Assembly: GCA_963575745.1 (NCBI GenBank)
Contig: CAUYUJ010015014.1
Coordinates: 296,731 to 360,730, forward strand
From: Prorocentrum cordatum
Taxonomy: Eukaryota > Sar > Dinophyceae > Prorocentrales > Prorocentraceae
DNA: 64,000 nt
Reading direction: 5' to 3'
Below the pieces are notes generated by a model. The model was given only the letters and a program-made list of their open reading frames with translations, ran no database searches and was not told the DNA's origin. The position numbers and the translations under genes were made by a program. This document shows positions 28,201-39,587 of this stretch, in pieces. Every line of letters begins with the position of its first letter. The first letter of the stretch is position 1.

Positions 28201-28214
28201 GGAAATGACAGGAA

Positions 28215-28385
28215 CGAGGATGAGGAGGAGGAACAGGAGGAGGAGGAGGAAGGCGGGGGATCGTGAGGAAGGGCATGGGGGTGCGGAGGGGGAGGGGGAG
28301 CAGGAGGATGAGGAGGAGGAGCAGGAGCAGGAGAAGGGAGGGGGCGGAGGAACAGGAGGAGGAGGAGGAGGAGGAGGAGGGCGCT
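28215..28385. repeat. GGA-rich purine tract
   Basis: Degenerate (GAGGAG)n with occasional CAG. No coding claim. Confidence 0.8.
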
Positions 28386-28431
28386 TTGCTCGAAGGTCCT
28401 TGACGCGAGCAGAACGTTTGTTCCGAAGTCC

Positions 28432-28434
<3 letters not shown>

Positions 28435-28481
<47 letters not shown>

Positions 28482-28482
28482 C
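28435..28482. repeat. (AT)n microsatellite
   Basis: TA dinucleotides with one GTA interruption. Confidence 0.9.
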
Positions 28483-28489
28483 ATATGGG

Positions 28490-28920
28490 GTGACTGCGAG
28501 GGGGGGGCGGTGGTTGTGTGCGGGGATCGTTGGAAATGCTCACCGTGGCACTATCCTCCAACATGACATGCACTTATGGCCTTGTGTGGCTAAACGCTCG
28601 TCTTACATATCCCACTGCCAACTATCCTACAACATATGCACATGTGGGAAGCTCCAAAGCTACCACGGGCTGAAAAGGGGAAGGCCTGGCAGCTGAGGAG
28701 GGGGGATGAAGAGGAAGAGGCTCGCATTCAACCATACTCAAAGCTCACTCTGACTCATACGCAATCACTCGCATTAGGGGTCACTCGTCTTCGTCGGCCC
28801 TGTCGCCCACGTGGACGCGCTATTGTAGTCGACCGCTCATGAACAGACGCTCACCACGGCATGACATAAAACATGAGATGCACATATGGGGAGCTCCACG
28901 CAGTGAGTAATTACTGTTTT
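28490..28920. repeat. Two diverged copies of an ATGCACATATGGG motif region
   Basis: CGCTCACC(A)CGGCA with ATGACATAAAACATGAGATG then CACATATGGGGAGCTCC (28847-28896) resembles 28535-28650. No gene is visible. Confidence 0.45.
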
Positions 28921-28924
28921 TTCG

Positions 28925-29370
28925 AGGTTTTGGGCCTTCCCGCTTTATTCGGGGTTCCGACGCTCTAAGACCGTCCAACAGTCTCCCAAAACCGTTCCAA
29001 GACGGCCGAAGAGGCCCCCAAGACCTCCCCAAGACGGCCCAAGAGACCCCCAAAAGCGTCCGAAGACGGCCCAGGAGAGCCCCAAGATGGCCCAGGGGCC
29101 GCCCAAGACGGTTCCAGGAGAGCCCCGACAGGGCTTCAAGACTGCCTAAGCGAGCCCAGCGGGCCCCAAGAGGGCCCCGCGAGGCCCCAAGAGGCCCCCA
29201 AAGAGGCCCCCAAGAGCCTCCCCGGAGGCCCCCAAGAGGCCCCGAAGATGCCCAAAAATGGCCCTGAGCGCGCCCCAAGACGCCTCCAGGAGAGCCCAAC
29301 AGGCCTCCGAGAGGCCCCCAAGAGGCCCACTGGAGGCCCTCAGGAGGTCGTCCCCATCATGTTCCCGGAA
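28925..29370 (-). repeat. CTTGGG-family element, inverted copy
   Basis: Core GGCCTTCCCGCTTTATTCGG then GACGCTCTAAG (28940-28972), followed by about 20 units of GGCCCCCAAGAG / CGGCCCAAGA type. Same order (core, then repeats) as in the 29.9-kb copy. No terminal inverted repeat was found. Confidence 0.7.
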
Positions 29371-29500
29371 GGGGGTCCGGGAACATGATTCCGCGCTTTG
29401 GAGGAGTATTCTGCGCCTTCCGAGGCGCCTTGGACGACGTACGTATGTTTCTATAGATTGTCCTTCTCCTGTGTACACAATCCTACATGTTTTACGCATG
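29370..29500. other. Spacer with GGGAACATGAT
   Basis: GTTCCCGG and GGGAACATGAT form a short hairpin (29362-29390). Nothing else is recognised. Confidence 0.3.
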
Positions 29501-29649
29501 TATATATATATATATATATATGTACATATATAGATACAGATGTATGTATGTATGTATGGTATGTATGTATGTATGTATGTATGTGTGTATGTATGTATGT
29601 GTGTATGTATGTATGTATGTATGCATGTATGCATGCATGCATGCATGCA

Positions 29650-29695
<46 letters not shown>

Positions 29696-29723
29696 GTGTG
29701 TATATGTATGTATGTATGTTATG

Positions 29724-29775
<52 letters not shown>
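29500..29775. repeat. TA, GTAT and GCAT microsatellites
   Basis: (TA)n, then (GTAT)n with (GCAT)n, then (TA)n twice. Tyr/Met/Cys frames over it are artefacts. Confidence 0.95.
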
Positions 29776-29777
<2 letters not shown>

Positions 29778-29859
29778 GGGGAGGGGGTCCTGGACCAGGG
29801 GGGGGCCTCACTTTGCCCAGTGGCTGTGGTCACCCCCTCGCCGGAGACGCCAGGACGCT

Positions 29860-30395
29860 CCCAGGACCCTCTAAAATGGATCCAGGACGCCTTCAGGACA
29901 GCCCAAGAGAGGTCCGAAGCGGCCCGGGAGCACTCCAACACGGTTAAAAAGCTGCCAAAGCGTTCCAGCAGGTCTCCGACAGCACTCTCGGGAGGGGCCC
30001 AATAAATTGTCACTGATTTTTAGTGGGTTTTGAAGGGTTTTGGCGTTCTCCCCAGTTCGGCTTCCAGACGCTCCAAGGCGGCCCAAGAGGCCCGAAAGAT
30101 CGCCTCAAGACGAGCCCAGAGGCCCCCAAGAGACCACCGAGACAGCCCAAGAGGGCCCCAAGACGGCCCAGGAAGCTTCCAAGACGGCCCAAAAGAGCTC
30201 CCAGAACACTCCAAGAGGAGCCCCAGATGGGGAACACGAACTGACATTTCGAGCCCTCGCCCACCAGAAGCTCCCAAGAGGCCCCCAGGAGTCCGCAAGA
30301 GGCCTCGAGAGGCCCCCAGGAAGCTCCAAGAGGCCTCCAAAAGGCGCCGAAAGGGCCCCGCAAGGCTTCCAGACGCTGGTGATAATGACAATGAT
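29860..30395 (-). repeat. CTTGGG-family element, inverted copy
   Basis: Repeat blocks on both sides of a core at 30000-30075 (GGGTTTTGGCGTTCTCCCCA, CGGCTTCCAGACGCTCCAAG). The core is conserved with 17780-17865 and 62970-63050 on the other strand. Confidence 0.7.
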
Positions 30396-30515
30396 GATTA
30401 TGCAGGGCGGCCTCAGGCCCACAACCTAAATCCCCAATACTGCTCACGCGGCATGCAAGACGCTGCGGGGATATCCTCGAGTTCGGCGGGGGAGCTTCGG
30501 AGACGACGGTGGCGA
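30395..30515. other. Unassigned spacer
   Basis: Nothing recognised between the CTTGGG element and the GAT repeat. Confidence 0.4.
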
Positions 30516-30709
30516 AAATGATGACGATGATGACGACTATTATGAAGTTGACGACGACGATGATGATGATGATGATGAGGAGGAGGAGGAGGAGGAGGAG
30601 GAGGAGGAGGAGGAGGATAAGAAGATGGTGATCATGGTGTTGACAGAGGGAATGATGATGATGCTGATGATGATGATGTTGATGATGGTGATCGTGATGG
30701 GAGTGATGG

Positions 30710-30770
<61 letters not shown>

Positions 30771-31232
30771 GGTGATGCTGACGATCATGATGACGATGAT
30801 GGTGATGCCGTTGAGGATGGTGATGCTGACGATCATTATGATGATGCTGCTGATGGTCAGGATGATAACGCCGATGCTGATAATAATGGTGGCGATGCTG
30901 TTTATGGTGCTTGTGATGCAGGAGTGGGCGGATGATGAAGATGATGACGATGATGATGACGATAACGATGACGACGATCACGACGACGACGACGATAATG
31001 ATGACGATGGCGATGATGAGGATGATTATGTTGATAGTTCAGGTGACGATATTGACGATGATGACGACGATGGCGATGATGACGATGGTGATGACGATGT
31101 TGCTGCTAATGGTGGTGATGGTGACGATTGTGATGATGGTGATGGTCATGGTGATGATGACGATGCCGCTGACGATGACGCCGGATATGACGATGATGAG
31201 GATGGCGATGATGACGATGACGATTATCCTAG
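30515..31232. repeat. Long imperfect GAT/GAC trinucleotide repeat
   Basis: About 700 bp of GAT, GAC and ATG-phase repeats with a GAG block at 30575-30615. One frame is poly-Asp with Gly, another poly-Met, and the complement poly-Ile/His/Ser. The strand is G/A/T-rich throughout. No conserved domain; treated as a repeat. Confidence 0.85.
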
Positions 31233-31234
31233 CT

Positions 31235-31279
31235 AGAACTTGAGCGCGCGCGAAGCGCGCGCGATGGTTCTAGTATATA

Positions 31280-31315
<36 letters not shown>

Positions 31316-31415
31316 TGTATAGGTATAAATATAGTTGTTGTGGTTGTGTTTGTGTTGTTTTCTCTCTCTTGTTTTTTCTTTCTCTCTCTCTCTCTCTCTC
31401 CCCCTCTCTCTCTGA
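31235..31415. repeat. Hairpin plus ATAC and CT microsatellites
   Basis: GCGCGCGCGAAGCGCGCGCG (31244-31263) is a perfect hairpin, followed by (ATAC)n at 31275-31310 and (CT)n at 31378-31410. Confidence 0.8.
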
Positions 31416-31900
31416 ATTCCCGTTGCTTTACGCATGCGTCGTACCTTCGGTGGAGAGGAGCCTGGAGGGCACCCCTGGGATCTGGCAGGGGCACTGTGCT
31501 CGTAGCAGCAGGGGCGACCCGGCGGATCGAGCGTGGGAGGCCAGCTGACGCGAGCACCTTGCACCCCTTATCGAGGTGCGCCGATGGGTCCCCCAGGAGT
31601 GGGGGCACGACCGTGCGCACTCAAAGGGCGTGGCTTTCGGAGGAGGAGGAGGCACCCCATACCTCGTTCCTTCCCTCGCTTTCCCCTTGCCTGGGCCTCC
31701 TGGGAGGCCCTCGTCGCCACCGCCGGGTTCGCTCTGAGGTGCTGGCCAGAAAAAGCATCCCCTGGAGAGGTCCAGGTGGTAGCGGTGTCGGTGCCTCGTG
31801 GTTCCCCCAGTCATACTAGAGATCGTGGCCGTCCAAACCAATAGTGTGGCTGGCACTGATAGGAAAATACATATAGAAAACGTGATAATACTGTGGCTGG
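31415..31900. other. No recognisable gene
   Basis: Unique sequence with short open frames on both strands and no domain. Confidence 0.4.
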
Positions 31901-32497
31901 CATTGAGGCGATATCGCCACTGCTTCATACATATTAGCCAGCGCGGGCGCCAAACCGTGTTGTTTTCCAGCAGCAGTATGGTGCGCAATGCATGTGGTGC
32001 AACTTCTGCCGTGAAAGATGTGTCGTGCAGTCCACGGTGCCCAATCTAATGTTTGCAGCCCTTGCTGTGCAATCTATGCTGTGCAGTGTACGTTTTGCCA
32101 TATATGTGGTGCAGTCTGCGTTGTGCAACAAGAGTCGTGCAATCTATGTTGTGCATGTTTGCTATGCGGTAGATGTTGTGCATTCTACGCGGTACAGTCG
32201 TTTTTTTTTACAAACGAGTCGCCACATCCCACGCTTTTGCAAACATCCCACCCGCCGACGCGCAATTTGGTTTGCTCAACCCATGCGACGGCGATTGCGA
32301 TGATTGCTCGGCGCTGGCCGGTGTCATCTCTGCGGCCGCGCCAACCCAGCCAACCCAAGCACGCGCGCGCAGCGGCCAGCCAGTTCGGCGCGACCGACGC
32401 GGCCGCGGCAGCGTTGTTTGCCAGGCACATCCCAGTGGGCACTTCAGTTCGAGTCGGCGACTTGGGCGGGCGCGGTATCATGGCAACGTCGACAATG
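31900..32497 (+). repeat. ~1-kb dispersed repeat (family A), left part of split copy
   Basis: Contains a GTGCAATCTA(T/C)GTTGTGCA-type minisatellite (31985-32205), CCACCCGCCGACGCGCAATTTG, a GGCCGCG-rich block, and CACATCCCAGTGGGCAC, then ATCATGGCAACGTCGACAAT. The order matches 43.4-43.7 kb and 45.6-46.2 kb. It stops at the retrotransposon insertion and continues at 39588. Confidence 0.75.
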
Positions 32498-32547
32498 ACG
32501 CACAATACCCAGGCTCTCCTCGTGGGATGCGTGGGTCGAGCCCTTCG

Positions 32548-33806
32548 CTCGATGAAGATATGGGTGAACGCCATACTGTTGTGTATCATGATCAAGATGC
32601 CCTGGTGCGTTCTGGTGCAGAGCCCACAGACAGACGACTTCGAAGGGGATATCGGAGCGTCACCAATTTTGCAGAGTTCGACGACTACTGTGGCGGCACC
32701 ATCTTTCTCTGAGGACTTCTATGAAGATCCGCTGGTGGGAAGAGGTGATAAAAAAAAGGGGGGTTGCAGGGCTCGAAGGTGAAGGGTCGCCGACGGGATC
32801 TTGCTAATCAGACTCAAAAAAATGCAGGAGTCACTACGTACACTCGCTGGGAGAGTGGGAGGTGGCTACCAGACGAGACGTCAGCAGCACACCAAGCAGA
32901 ATCGGGGCTCCCGACTGCTGGATGACGTCAGAGTGCTGATCAGGACGGTCGATGAGATCTACAGGCCCACGAATGAGCAGGTCCGAGAGAAGCTCCAGCA
33001 GCTCTTGGGCAGGCTCACCACGAAGCATCAGCAACAGCAGCAGCAGCAACCCAAGCAGCAGCAGCAGCAGCACCAGCCCAAGGATCTCAAAGTGGTCAAG
33101 AGCCAATGGCGTGATGATTGCCCGATCTGGACGGCGAAGAGGCTGCAGGATTGTTATTATGAGCGGCCTCCTTTGATTGTGTGTCAGAATGGAAAGGAGC
33201 ACGATGCTACACGGAGATGGTTGGATGCCCTGGGCGGCGCAGAGCGTTCGGCCATTATTATCGTCTTCGATGTGCAGCGCAACCTGGACGGTTCGGCCTT
33301 CGGATATGTGCTGGTGGACGCCCGCCAACGGCAAAGGTGCGATGACGCAGAGGTGCTTGATCCGGGAGCGGGGCGCAGCTCCGTCAAAGAAGAAGGGCCT
33401 CCCCGACGGCGTGCAGGACGATGTGCCCATGACCACGGAGAAGGGGGCCCTCGAGACGGTGCAGGTGCGAGTCACGGTCGCCAGGGACTTCGCGGCGGAC
33501 GACCTCTTCGCGCGCGCGGCCCAGAGGCCGGTGGCGCTGGCAGCTCTCATCTTCAACGCTGGCCTTCAGAAGCTCGTGCTGAAGGTCAAAGGAGCTCTCA
33601 AGTATGAGAGTGAAAGCGCGTGCTTGCTGATTCTCAAGAAGTCGTCCCTGGAGCAGTTCATGCAGCAGGAGCTTCCGAGTGGAGTGTTCGTGAACATCCA
33701 GGGCTCGAAGCTTGTCCCGCGCTGGTTCAAGACGCGGGAGGATGAGCTGGCCGAAGCATATATGATGCGTGTGATGGCGAGTGCGAAGACAGTTGCTGGG
33801 CGTTGA
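32548..33806 (+). pseudogene. Retrotransposon ORF1-like region
   Basis: Natural coding composition in successive frames: LDEDMGERHTVVYHDQD (from about 32548, ending at TGA 32710), then 32801-33390 with a Gln-rich stretch (about 33030-33070) followed by WRDDCPIWTAKRL, then a frame shift near 33390 and a Leu/Lys/Glu-rich segment including LPSGVFVNIQGSKLVPRWFK, ending at TGA 33804-33806. No nucleic-acid-binding motif is recognised. Position upstream of the EEP-RT region suggests an ORF1 or gag-like role (inference). Confidence 0.5.
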
Positions 33807-34085
33807 TGCTACCGCCCTTCAGGTGACGCGTCCTTGGGTGTTCTCACGGGCAAGGCTTTGAGTACGGATATCCTCCCACGGCGGCGTGCACTAAATACTC
33901 CAGACGCGCGGGTTGGCCCCGAAGTTTTGGGGGGGCGGGCTGCAAAGAGAGGGTTCACACATATCAGCAAGACGCACCGTGCTGGACGGCGTCGCTGGTT
34001 CTTCAGAGCCGACTTGGCCGCGGCACGCACGGATGCAGATGTTGTCTATATTTTCTCCCGCGGTATCTCGGCATCGCCGGCATAG

Positions 34086-34868
34086 CGCAACGCGAGTGAC
34101 AGGAAGGTCCCAACGTCCAAGCCAGCCACTTCGTGGGGGGCTGCGCAGCCGCGCGCGGGCTCCCCGCCACAACTGCACGACGACGACGACGAGGACATGC
34201 TGCCGATCCAACCTGCCCCAGCCATCGCGGGTGCAGCCCCGGCTCCTGTTGGAGAGGGATCGGGGGCCCCTCGTACGCCACCCGCGGAGGGCCGCCAGCT
34301 GGGAACGCCCGCAGACGACCCCCCCCAGCAGCGCGCCCGACGCGCGGGGGAAGCTCCCTGGACGGATCACTTCAAAGATGTGGAATGTGGAGGAGGTGGA
34401 AACTGTTTCCTCTGCGATGGCCGTGCTCTCCGCGAAGCGTCGGCCGCCCCGGAGCCCCTCGCTGCCGGGGGTGACCAGCAAGGGGGCAAAGTCGAAGCGC
34501 AGCTCAGACTCCTTGTCGCGGCAGAGTTGAAGAAGCCCCCTAAGAAGTGCGGAGTTGCCGCGCAGATGGCCGAGGCGATGGTGAAGGCGGGCTGCTTGGC
34601 GAACACGGCAGCCCTCAAAGCCGCAGTCACGGCTGCCGAGGTGGACATCAACGCTTGGAAGTTCAATGCCACGGGCGACCGCCGGGTGCTGTGCACAGGT
34701 CCAGCGGCGAGAACAGCACGGAGGAAGCGCCCGCTGGTGTGGCTGGTACTTCAGAATAAGCATTACAAGTTATTCCAGGCGACCGCTGCGCTACCACCGG
34801 CAGTGGACGCCGCGCGGCGGGGGCAGGCTCTGCCGTGCCCTGACGCACTCACGGGGCGGGCCCTTTGA
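34086..34868 (+). pseudogene. OTU-like cysteine protease region of the retrotransposon
   Basis: A 260-codon open frame after an in-frame TAG (34083-34085). A Pro-rich leader with a short Asp run is followed by CGGGGNCFLCDGRAL (Cys codon at 34404-34406), a helical segment (LRLLVAAELKK), AALKAAVTAAEVDI, then VWLVLQNKHYKLF (His codon at 34761-34763). This order fits the OTU fold: DGNC nucleophile motif, LRxxV helix and terminal HY motif. The usual Asp of DGNC is Gly here. OTU domains are known in some retroelement polyproteins. The assignment rests on motif order only. The next coding frame begins after a shift at about 34865. Confidence 0.5.
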
Positions 34869-34869
34869 G

Positions 34870-35935
34870 CGGGGGAGGCAAGTCTGTCAAGTGCGCGTCG
34901 AAGGAGATGGAGGAGGAGGCCAGATCCTTTTCTGGGTATTCCGAAGTCGTCGCGATCGACGCAGGGGGCGACGTCAAAGAGGGCCAGGAGTTTCTTCGGC
35001 ATCTCTGAGGCGGGCGATCCCCCTGAAGAAGCAGCACCTGCCCCTGTGTGCGATGATCCAGGAGCACACCTCTGCTGCCCCACGCCAGGCTGTGGATGGT
35101 GACCGACGGCCGACAACCACCCACGACGCCTTCAATAAGCTCGAGCTCACTGGCGCTACTGCGTTGGTGAGCCACCACCTACCCACCCACCCCCCAGCAC
35201 CCTGTGGAGGAGCGAACCGACGTGCGGCAGCAGCCTCCGCGCGAGCGGTGCGCCGCATAGCCTGGCAGAAGTACAAGGACTGGTATGAGAATATCCCCAC
35301 TCGCTTTCAGCTGATGCTCTGCAAGACGTCCGAGGAGGCCGGGTAGACGGTCTGGCGATCCACCCAGTTCCAGACCGAGTGCGCGTGCTCTCGTTGCGGG
35401 AAGCAGAAGCCGATCCATCGTCTCAGAGAGTATCCATGTAAGCATCGGGTCCCAGGGCCCGCCACCATGGCGCATCTGACGGACTTACTCATTGGCCCTG
35501 CAGGGCGGAAGAGGAGGAAGGCGAGACAACTACAGCATGCTCGCACATCTCGTCACAAGCCCGAGGTCACGGAAAAGCAGAAGGAGAGGCGCGCCGAGCT
35601 CATGGATGACCCAGCCTACAGGGCGAAGGTCAAGGAGCGCGTGTTCCTCAGCGACAGGCGGAGGAGGGAGCGCAAGCGAGCTGCACTGCGCCGAGCTGGT
35701 CTCCCTGTCCCAGCCTCACGTTTGCGATGGGGAAGGTTTCGGCGTCCCGCGGCGGTGGCGCGGAGGCCTCCTCATCATGATTATATTGCGTATGTGTCAC
35801 CGTGCTGTGCCTCAAGTGCAGCAAGTTCCACGGCGACGGTGGCCCTGCCGTCATCGTCTTCAAGGCCCTGCAGTCTTGTTTCAGCGATGGCTTCGATTTC
35901 AATGGCGCCGTCCAGACCGTCGGCACCCCTCCTAT
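34870..35935 (+). pseudogene. Retrotransposon linker with zinc-binding segments
   Basis: A short open segment (GKSVKCASKEMEEEARSF, to TGA about 35010) is followed by a continuous frame interrupted by a single TAG at 35344-35346. Directly after it comes TECACSRCGKQKPIHRL with YPCKHR, a CxCxxC...CxH zinc-ribbon pattern (35373-35440), then a basic helical stretch to about 35713. Another frame at 35810-35933 has LCLKCSKFHG with FKALQSCF, a second Cys-rich piece ending at TGA. These are probably parts of one ancestral ORF. Confidence 0.5.
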
Positions 35936-36210
35936 TTGAGGGCGGTTGTGCCGTCTATGATTTCTTCCTCAGATTGCCAGCGGTGGCGGTCAGGAGAACC
36001 GTCAGAGTCGCCGCGAGGCATGTGCTTTGCCATTGCCAACACCATGGGCGAACTGGCCCGCGCCAACGCCATCGGCGAATTCGGCCGGGGCGAAGTCACT
36101 GCCGTTGCCGATGCGCGGCTCGACAGTGCAGCTACGTTGAGCACGATTGGGCTGGGGGGCCACTGGTCGGAGGAGGCGACTCGCAGGAGGCGCAGCAGTG
36201 CGACCCAATG

Positions 36211-36792
36211 GACATCAGCACCACTGTCGCGACGCTAAACGTGACATCCCTTACCAAGGCGCGCCTGGAGGAGGCGCTTCGCAAGGCTTCTGAGCGTTCA
36301 ATGATACTCATGCAGGAGGTTCGTCAACGCGAAGAACGCCTTCGATGGGTTCTTCCACGTTTCAAGAGATGGGGCTGGTCAGTGGCCTGCCCGCCGCCGC
36401 CGCCGCCTGCGCTCGCGACTGCTGTCCGCCAAGGAGGGTGCACCATTGCGTGGGGGCCCAGCGCAGTCGGGGAGATCTCGATCATCCGCGATGTCTCTTT
36501 CGGCCACAGGGGCGTCGGCATCGAGACTGCGAACTGTACTTGCCTGTCCGTCTACGGGACCGTCACCAAGGGCCCTGCCTGGCGGGCAAGACTTTTCTCT
36601 TTTGCCCAGAATCTCGCGGTGCAAGGTTTCCCGCTCGATGTGATTGGTGACCTCAATTGGAAAGTACGTTGCAATTCCACGATGAGTCCTGGGTGGGTGC
36701 TGTGTCCAGCTACACTTGCCACTACCACGTCAGGTACTGCGCCTGCGAGGTGTCTCCACTACGGGCCACCTGTTCCATCTGCACCAAAGTAG
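36211..36792 (+). pseudogene. EEP-type endonuclease of the retrotransposon
   Basis: Starts MDISTTVATLNVTSL, matching the first beta strand of endonuclease/exonuclease/phosphatase (APE-like) domains (xxNVxSL). Then ILMQEVR supplies the catalytic Glu, followed by a TCLSVYG-type strand and DVIGDLNW at about 36633-36660, the GDxN motif. After about 36660 the frame is lost, and a STTGHLFHLHQSSALL segment in another frame probably continues the domain to 36790. In an intact element it would nick target DNA for target-primed reverse transcription. Confidence 0.7.
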
Positions 36793-37545
36793 TGCCTTGC
36801 TGTGAAGATGCTCCCTGGGGTACCCTTCCATGGCGTGGTCGTCCACGCGCTGCAGGAGCCGATGTATCTTCGCCCGCAACGCCGTCTGCGCCACGCGGCG
36901 CTGTGCACGACGCAGGGATTTCCTGAGGTCCAACGCAAGCTGGGCGCACTCAGAGCGGAGCTGGATGCGCGGATGCCTGGACTGGGGGGCCCTGTCCTGG
37001 GCGACCCGACTCAGGCCCTTTTGACGGACAAATGGAAGCACCGGCATGCGCGAGCTGAGCTGGCACTCAAGTCAGCCGTCGAGCATGACTACGCATCGGT
37101 GGGGAGGTTGAGCGAGCGAGCCGAGGGTTCAGCTCCTTCGACGAAGCCGACGTGCCATGGTGCACCCCATCGGCCTGCACAGGCCATCGCCGCACGCCGT
37201 CTACTACGACTCCACGGCCAGGTGGCAGAACACATCACGCAGGGCCCGACCTTGGCCTTTCAGAACCTGTCTGGTCCTCTTTTTGAACGCTTCGCACAAG
37301 CAGGGTGGGAGGGGCTCTTCGCGGCACCGCTCTACGGGGCCCCGAGCCACGTGGATGCCCTGGACCTGCTGAGCGCTGGTATTGCCCAGCAACAACGACG
37401 CATGCAAGAAGCTCAATCTCGCGAGTGCAGGAAGCGCTTCGCCAGCTGGACGAGGGACATCTACAAGTTAGCTACCACGCTTTTCAGGGCGTCATCACCG
37501 ACGGCCCCAGCGGACGCCGCCGAGGTGCATCAGGAGCGGGGATAG

Positions 37546-39300
37546 CAATGGGCCCCAGATCCTGCTCAACATGACGCTGCTGGCCACTTTGTACGGTGGC
37601 AAGAATGGGCTGCTGACGTTGCTTTCCCTCAATCCACACAGGGTGAGCACTGGTTGCCCAGCTTTGAGCAGTTTGATCATATTCTTGCGAAGTGCCACGG
37701 GGCTCTTGGACTGGACGTTTGGACGGCCATGGAGCTGATATTACCACGACGCCTATTCCCCGACATGGTTGTCCAGCTGACACCAGCCGCGAGCGCGTGG
37801 ACGCTCGGGGCACCCTGGACCAGGACACCCTGGACATGATCTTTCCTTGGAGAGTGGTGGGGGTTTCAATCAGTGAAGTTGAATGTCATCCTATCTCGGC
37901 GGGCTCAATCCTGGTCCGAGTCTGGCCCCCGGCCCTATCGGCAGGGAGGCGGCAGCCTCCAGATAATTTGTGCGCAGGACGCATCGCGACAAGCGTGGCC
38001 CATGCGATCAGCAGTTGGCTGCATTATTGCGAGGCTGCCGAGGCTGGTGCCGAAGTGGATCTCCGCAGAGCATACGACAATATCGACCGCGCGGTGGGAG
38101 CTCAAGCATGTATTTGTTCAGGGGCTCCGCCTGCGGTGACCTTTACTGCGGCGGCGGCCTGGAGAGCCCCCAGAGATTGCAGTGTTATTTTGTTTTGGCG
38201 CCGCCGATCTGGCCAAGCCGAGGGCTTCCTCAGGCAGATTCGGTGGCCCCTGCTACGGTGGTCGCGGCGCTTGCGCCGTGGCAACCGCCTGTGGTCTACG
38301 CTTTCATGGGCGACAGGTCCCTCATCTCCACCTCGGCGGAGTTGCTGGCCAGGGGCCTGGACTGCGCCCGGCGCTTCGACAACGATGTCGGTTTCAAGGA
38401 GAACGTACGCAAGCGTCAGATGTAGGTAGAGTTGACCGCCCTCCTGGGGCTGTGGAACACTTCGGGATCGCGGCGACGCCTGCAGACGCTTCGCGACCAA
38501 TCCAGCCTCGAGGAGGATGGGATACGCTTCGCACCGCGATTCGAGTGCTTGGTACGGTGCCAGGGGGTGTTCAGATCCGTGCCCGGCTTGCTGTGGCATG
38601 CATTCGCCCTCTGCGGTTCTGGGCTTGCCCGCTGGTGGCGCCACCGCCCGCGTCGATGTGCAGATCGCTGTGCCGATCAATCACCCGCTCGACCAACAAG
38701 TGGCGGTGCTACGGAAGATGGCGGGCACAGCGCGTACATGTACATCCGCGCCTGTCAGGTGCATCTCAGGCTTTCAAGATCACCCCGCAGGGGCGTCTTG
38801 TCTGGTCGATCTCCATGGAGAACGTTGTGAGCATGCGTGCCCAGGTGCTGGGCCTGAAGTTTACTATTTCTTACGCAGACCGTCGGGCGCGCTGTCTCGA
38901 AGTGAGCGACGTCGACGGACACCGAGTGGTGAAGGCGCTTGAAGGCGTGGTGGGCCCGAGGAGGGGGTTCTGGACACATCGGCCTGATCACCCACGCTAC
39001 GGAAAGAAGATCGAGCATCTCCTACGCTGCGTGGCGAGGACCAGATGTTTGGCAGAAGGGACGATAAGAGGTCCGACGCTGAGGAGATTCTTGACGTGGA
39101 TGTGGATGCAGAGTCGATATACAACAGATTCCTCAAGCGTCTCGGAGAGGATGAACGGCGATTGGCACGTATCTTTCGTGCTGCAGCGGTGTCCTCGGAG
39201 ACGCGCAGATGCTCTGGGAAGGCACGCCGACAGCGCGGCGCTGCCTCCCCGTCGCTTCGTCACTACTGGGCAGAGTGCCCCACATATTTTTTCAAGGGCC
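37546..39300 (+). pseudogene. Reverse transcriptase of the retrotransposon
   Basis: Starts about 37546 (QWAPDPAQHDAAGH, then WLPSFEQFDHILAKCHG) in one frame. After a shift, AEVDLRRAYDNID (38049-38087) is motif A. After another, GLPQADSVAP (about 38225) is motif B, and VYAFMGDRSLIST (about 38296-38330) stands for motif C, where the YxDD box reads F-M-G-D. The thumb follows (HFGIAATPADASRPIQPRGG from about 38458, then RPLRFWACPLVAPP). Frames change at least three times. Downstream coding trails off before the CTT tail. An upstream helical segment at 36802-37545 links it to the EEP domain. Confidence 0.75.
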
Positions 39301-39587
39301 GGCATTGCCAGGATATATGATTTCCCCTTCAATTGGTGGCCAACGGTACCGAGAGTTCTGGCGAAGCGGGCGTGCTACTCTGGCGGCCAGAGTCAGACAG
39401 AACGTGCGACCAAGCTTGCCACCGCTGTGGAGATGGTAGTTCTGGGCACCGACATGGCTGAAAAAGGCTACATCCTCTTGACCACGACCGTCCGCAGGAT
39501 GGTCAAGGTGCTCGAGTTTGATTTCTATCCCTTGTGGGGTTACTCCAGAGTTCGGGTACTCCACTTTCACCTTCTTCTTCTTCTTCT

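Larger units (their letters stand above)
32498..39587 (+). mobile_element. Full-length but decayed non-LTR (LINE-type) retrotransposon, 7.09 kb
   Basis: A 13-bp target-site duplication, AACGTCGACAATG (32485-32497) and AACGTTGACAATG (39588-39600), brackets the element, which ends in a (CTT)5-type tail (39571-39587). No LTRs are seen. In order it carries an ORF1-like region, an OTU-like protease region, zinc-binding segments, an endonuclease/exonuclease/phosphatase (EEP) domain and a reverse transcriptase. The order EEP-RT and the simple-repeat tail are standard for LINEs. Several frameshifts, in-frame stops and a changed catalytic motif show that it is dead. One of 13 TSD bases has diverged. 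The TSD lies inside family A sequence, so this is a nested insertion. Confidence 0.85.

Noticed and set aside
29487-30013. Tyr/Met/Cys-rich frames
   Set aside because: They encode (TA)n and (GTAT)n microsatellites.
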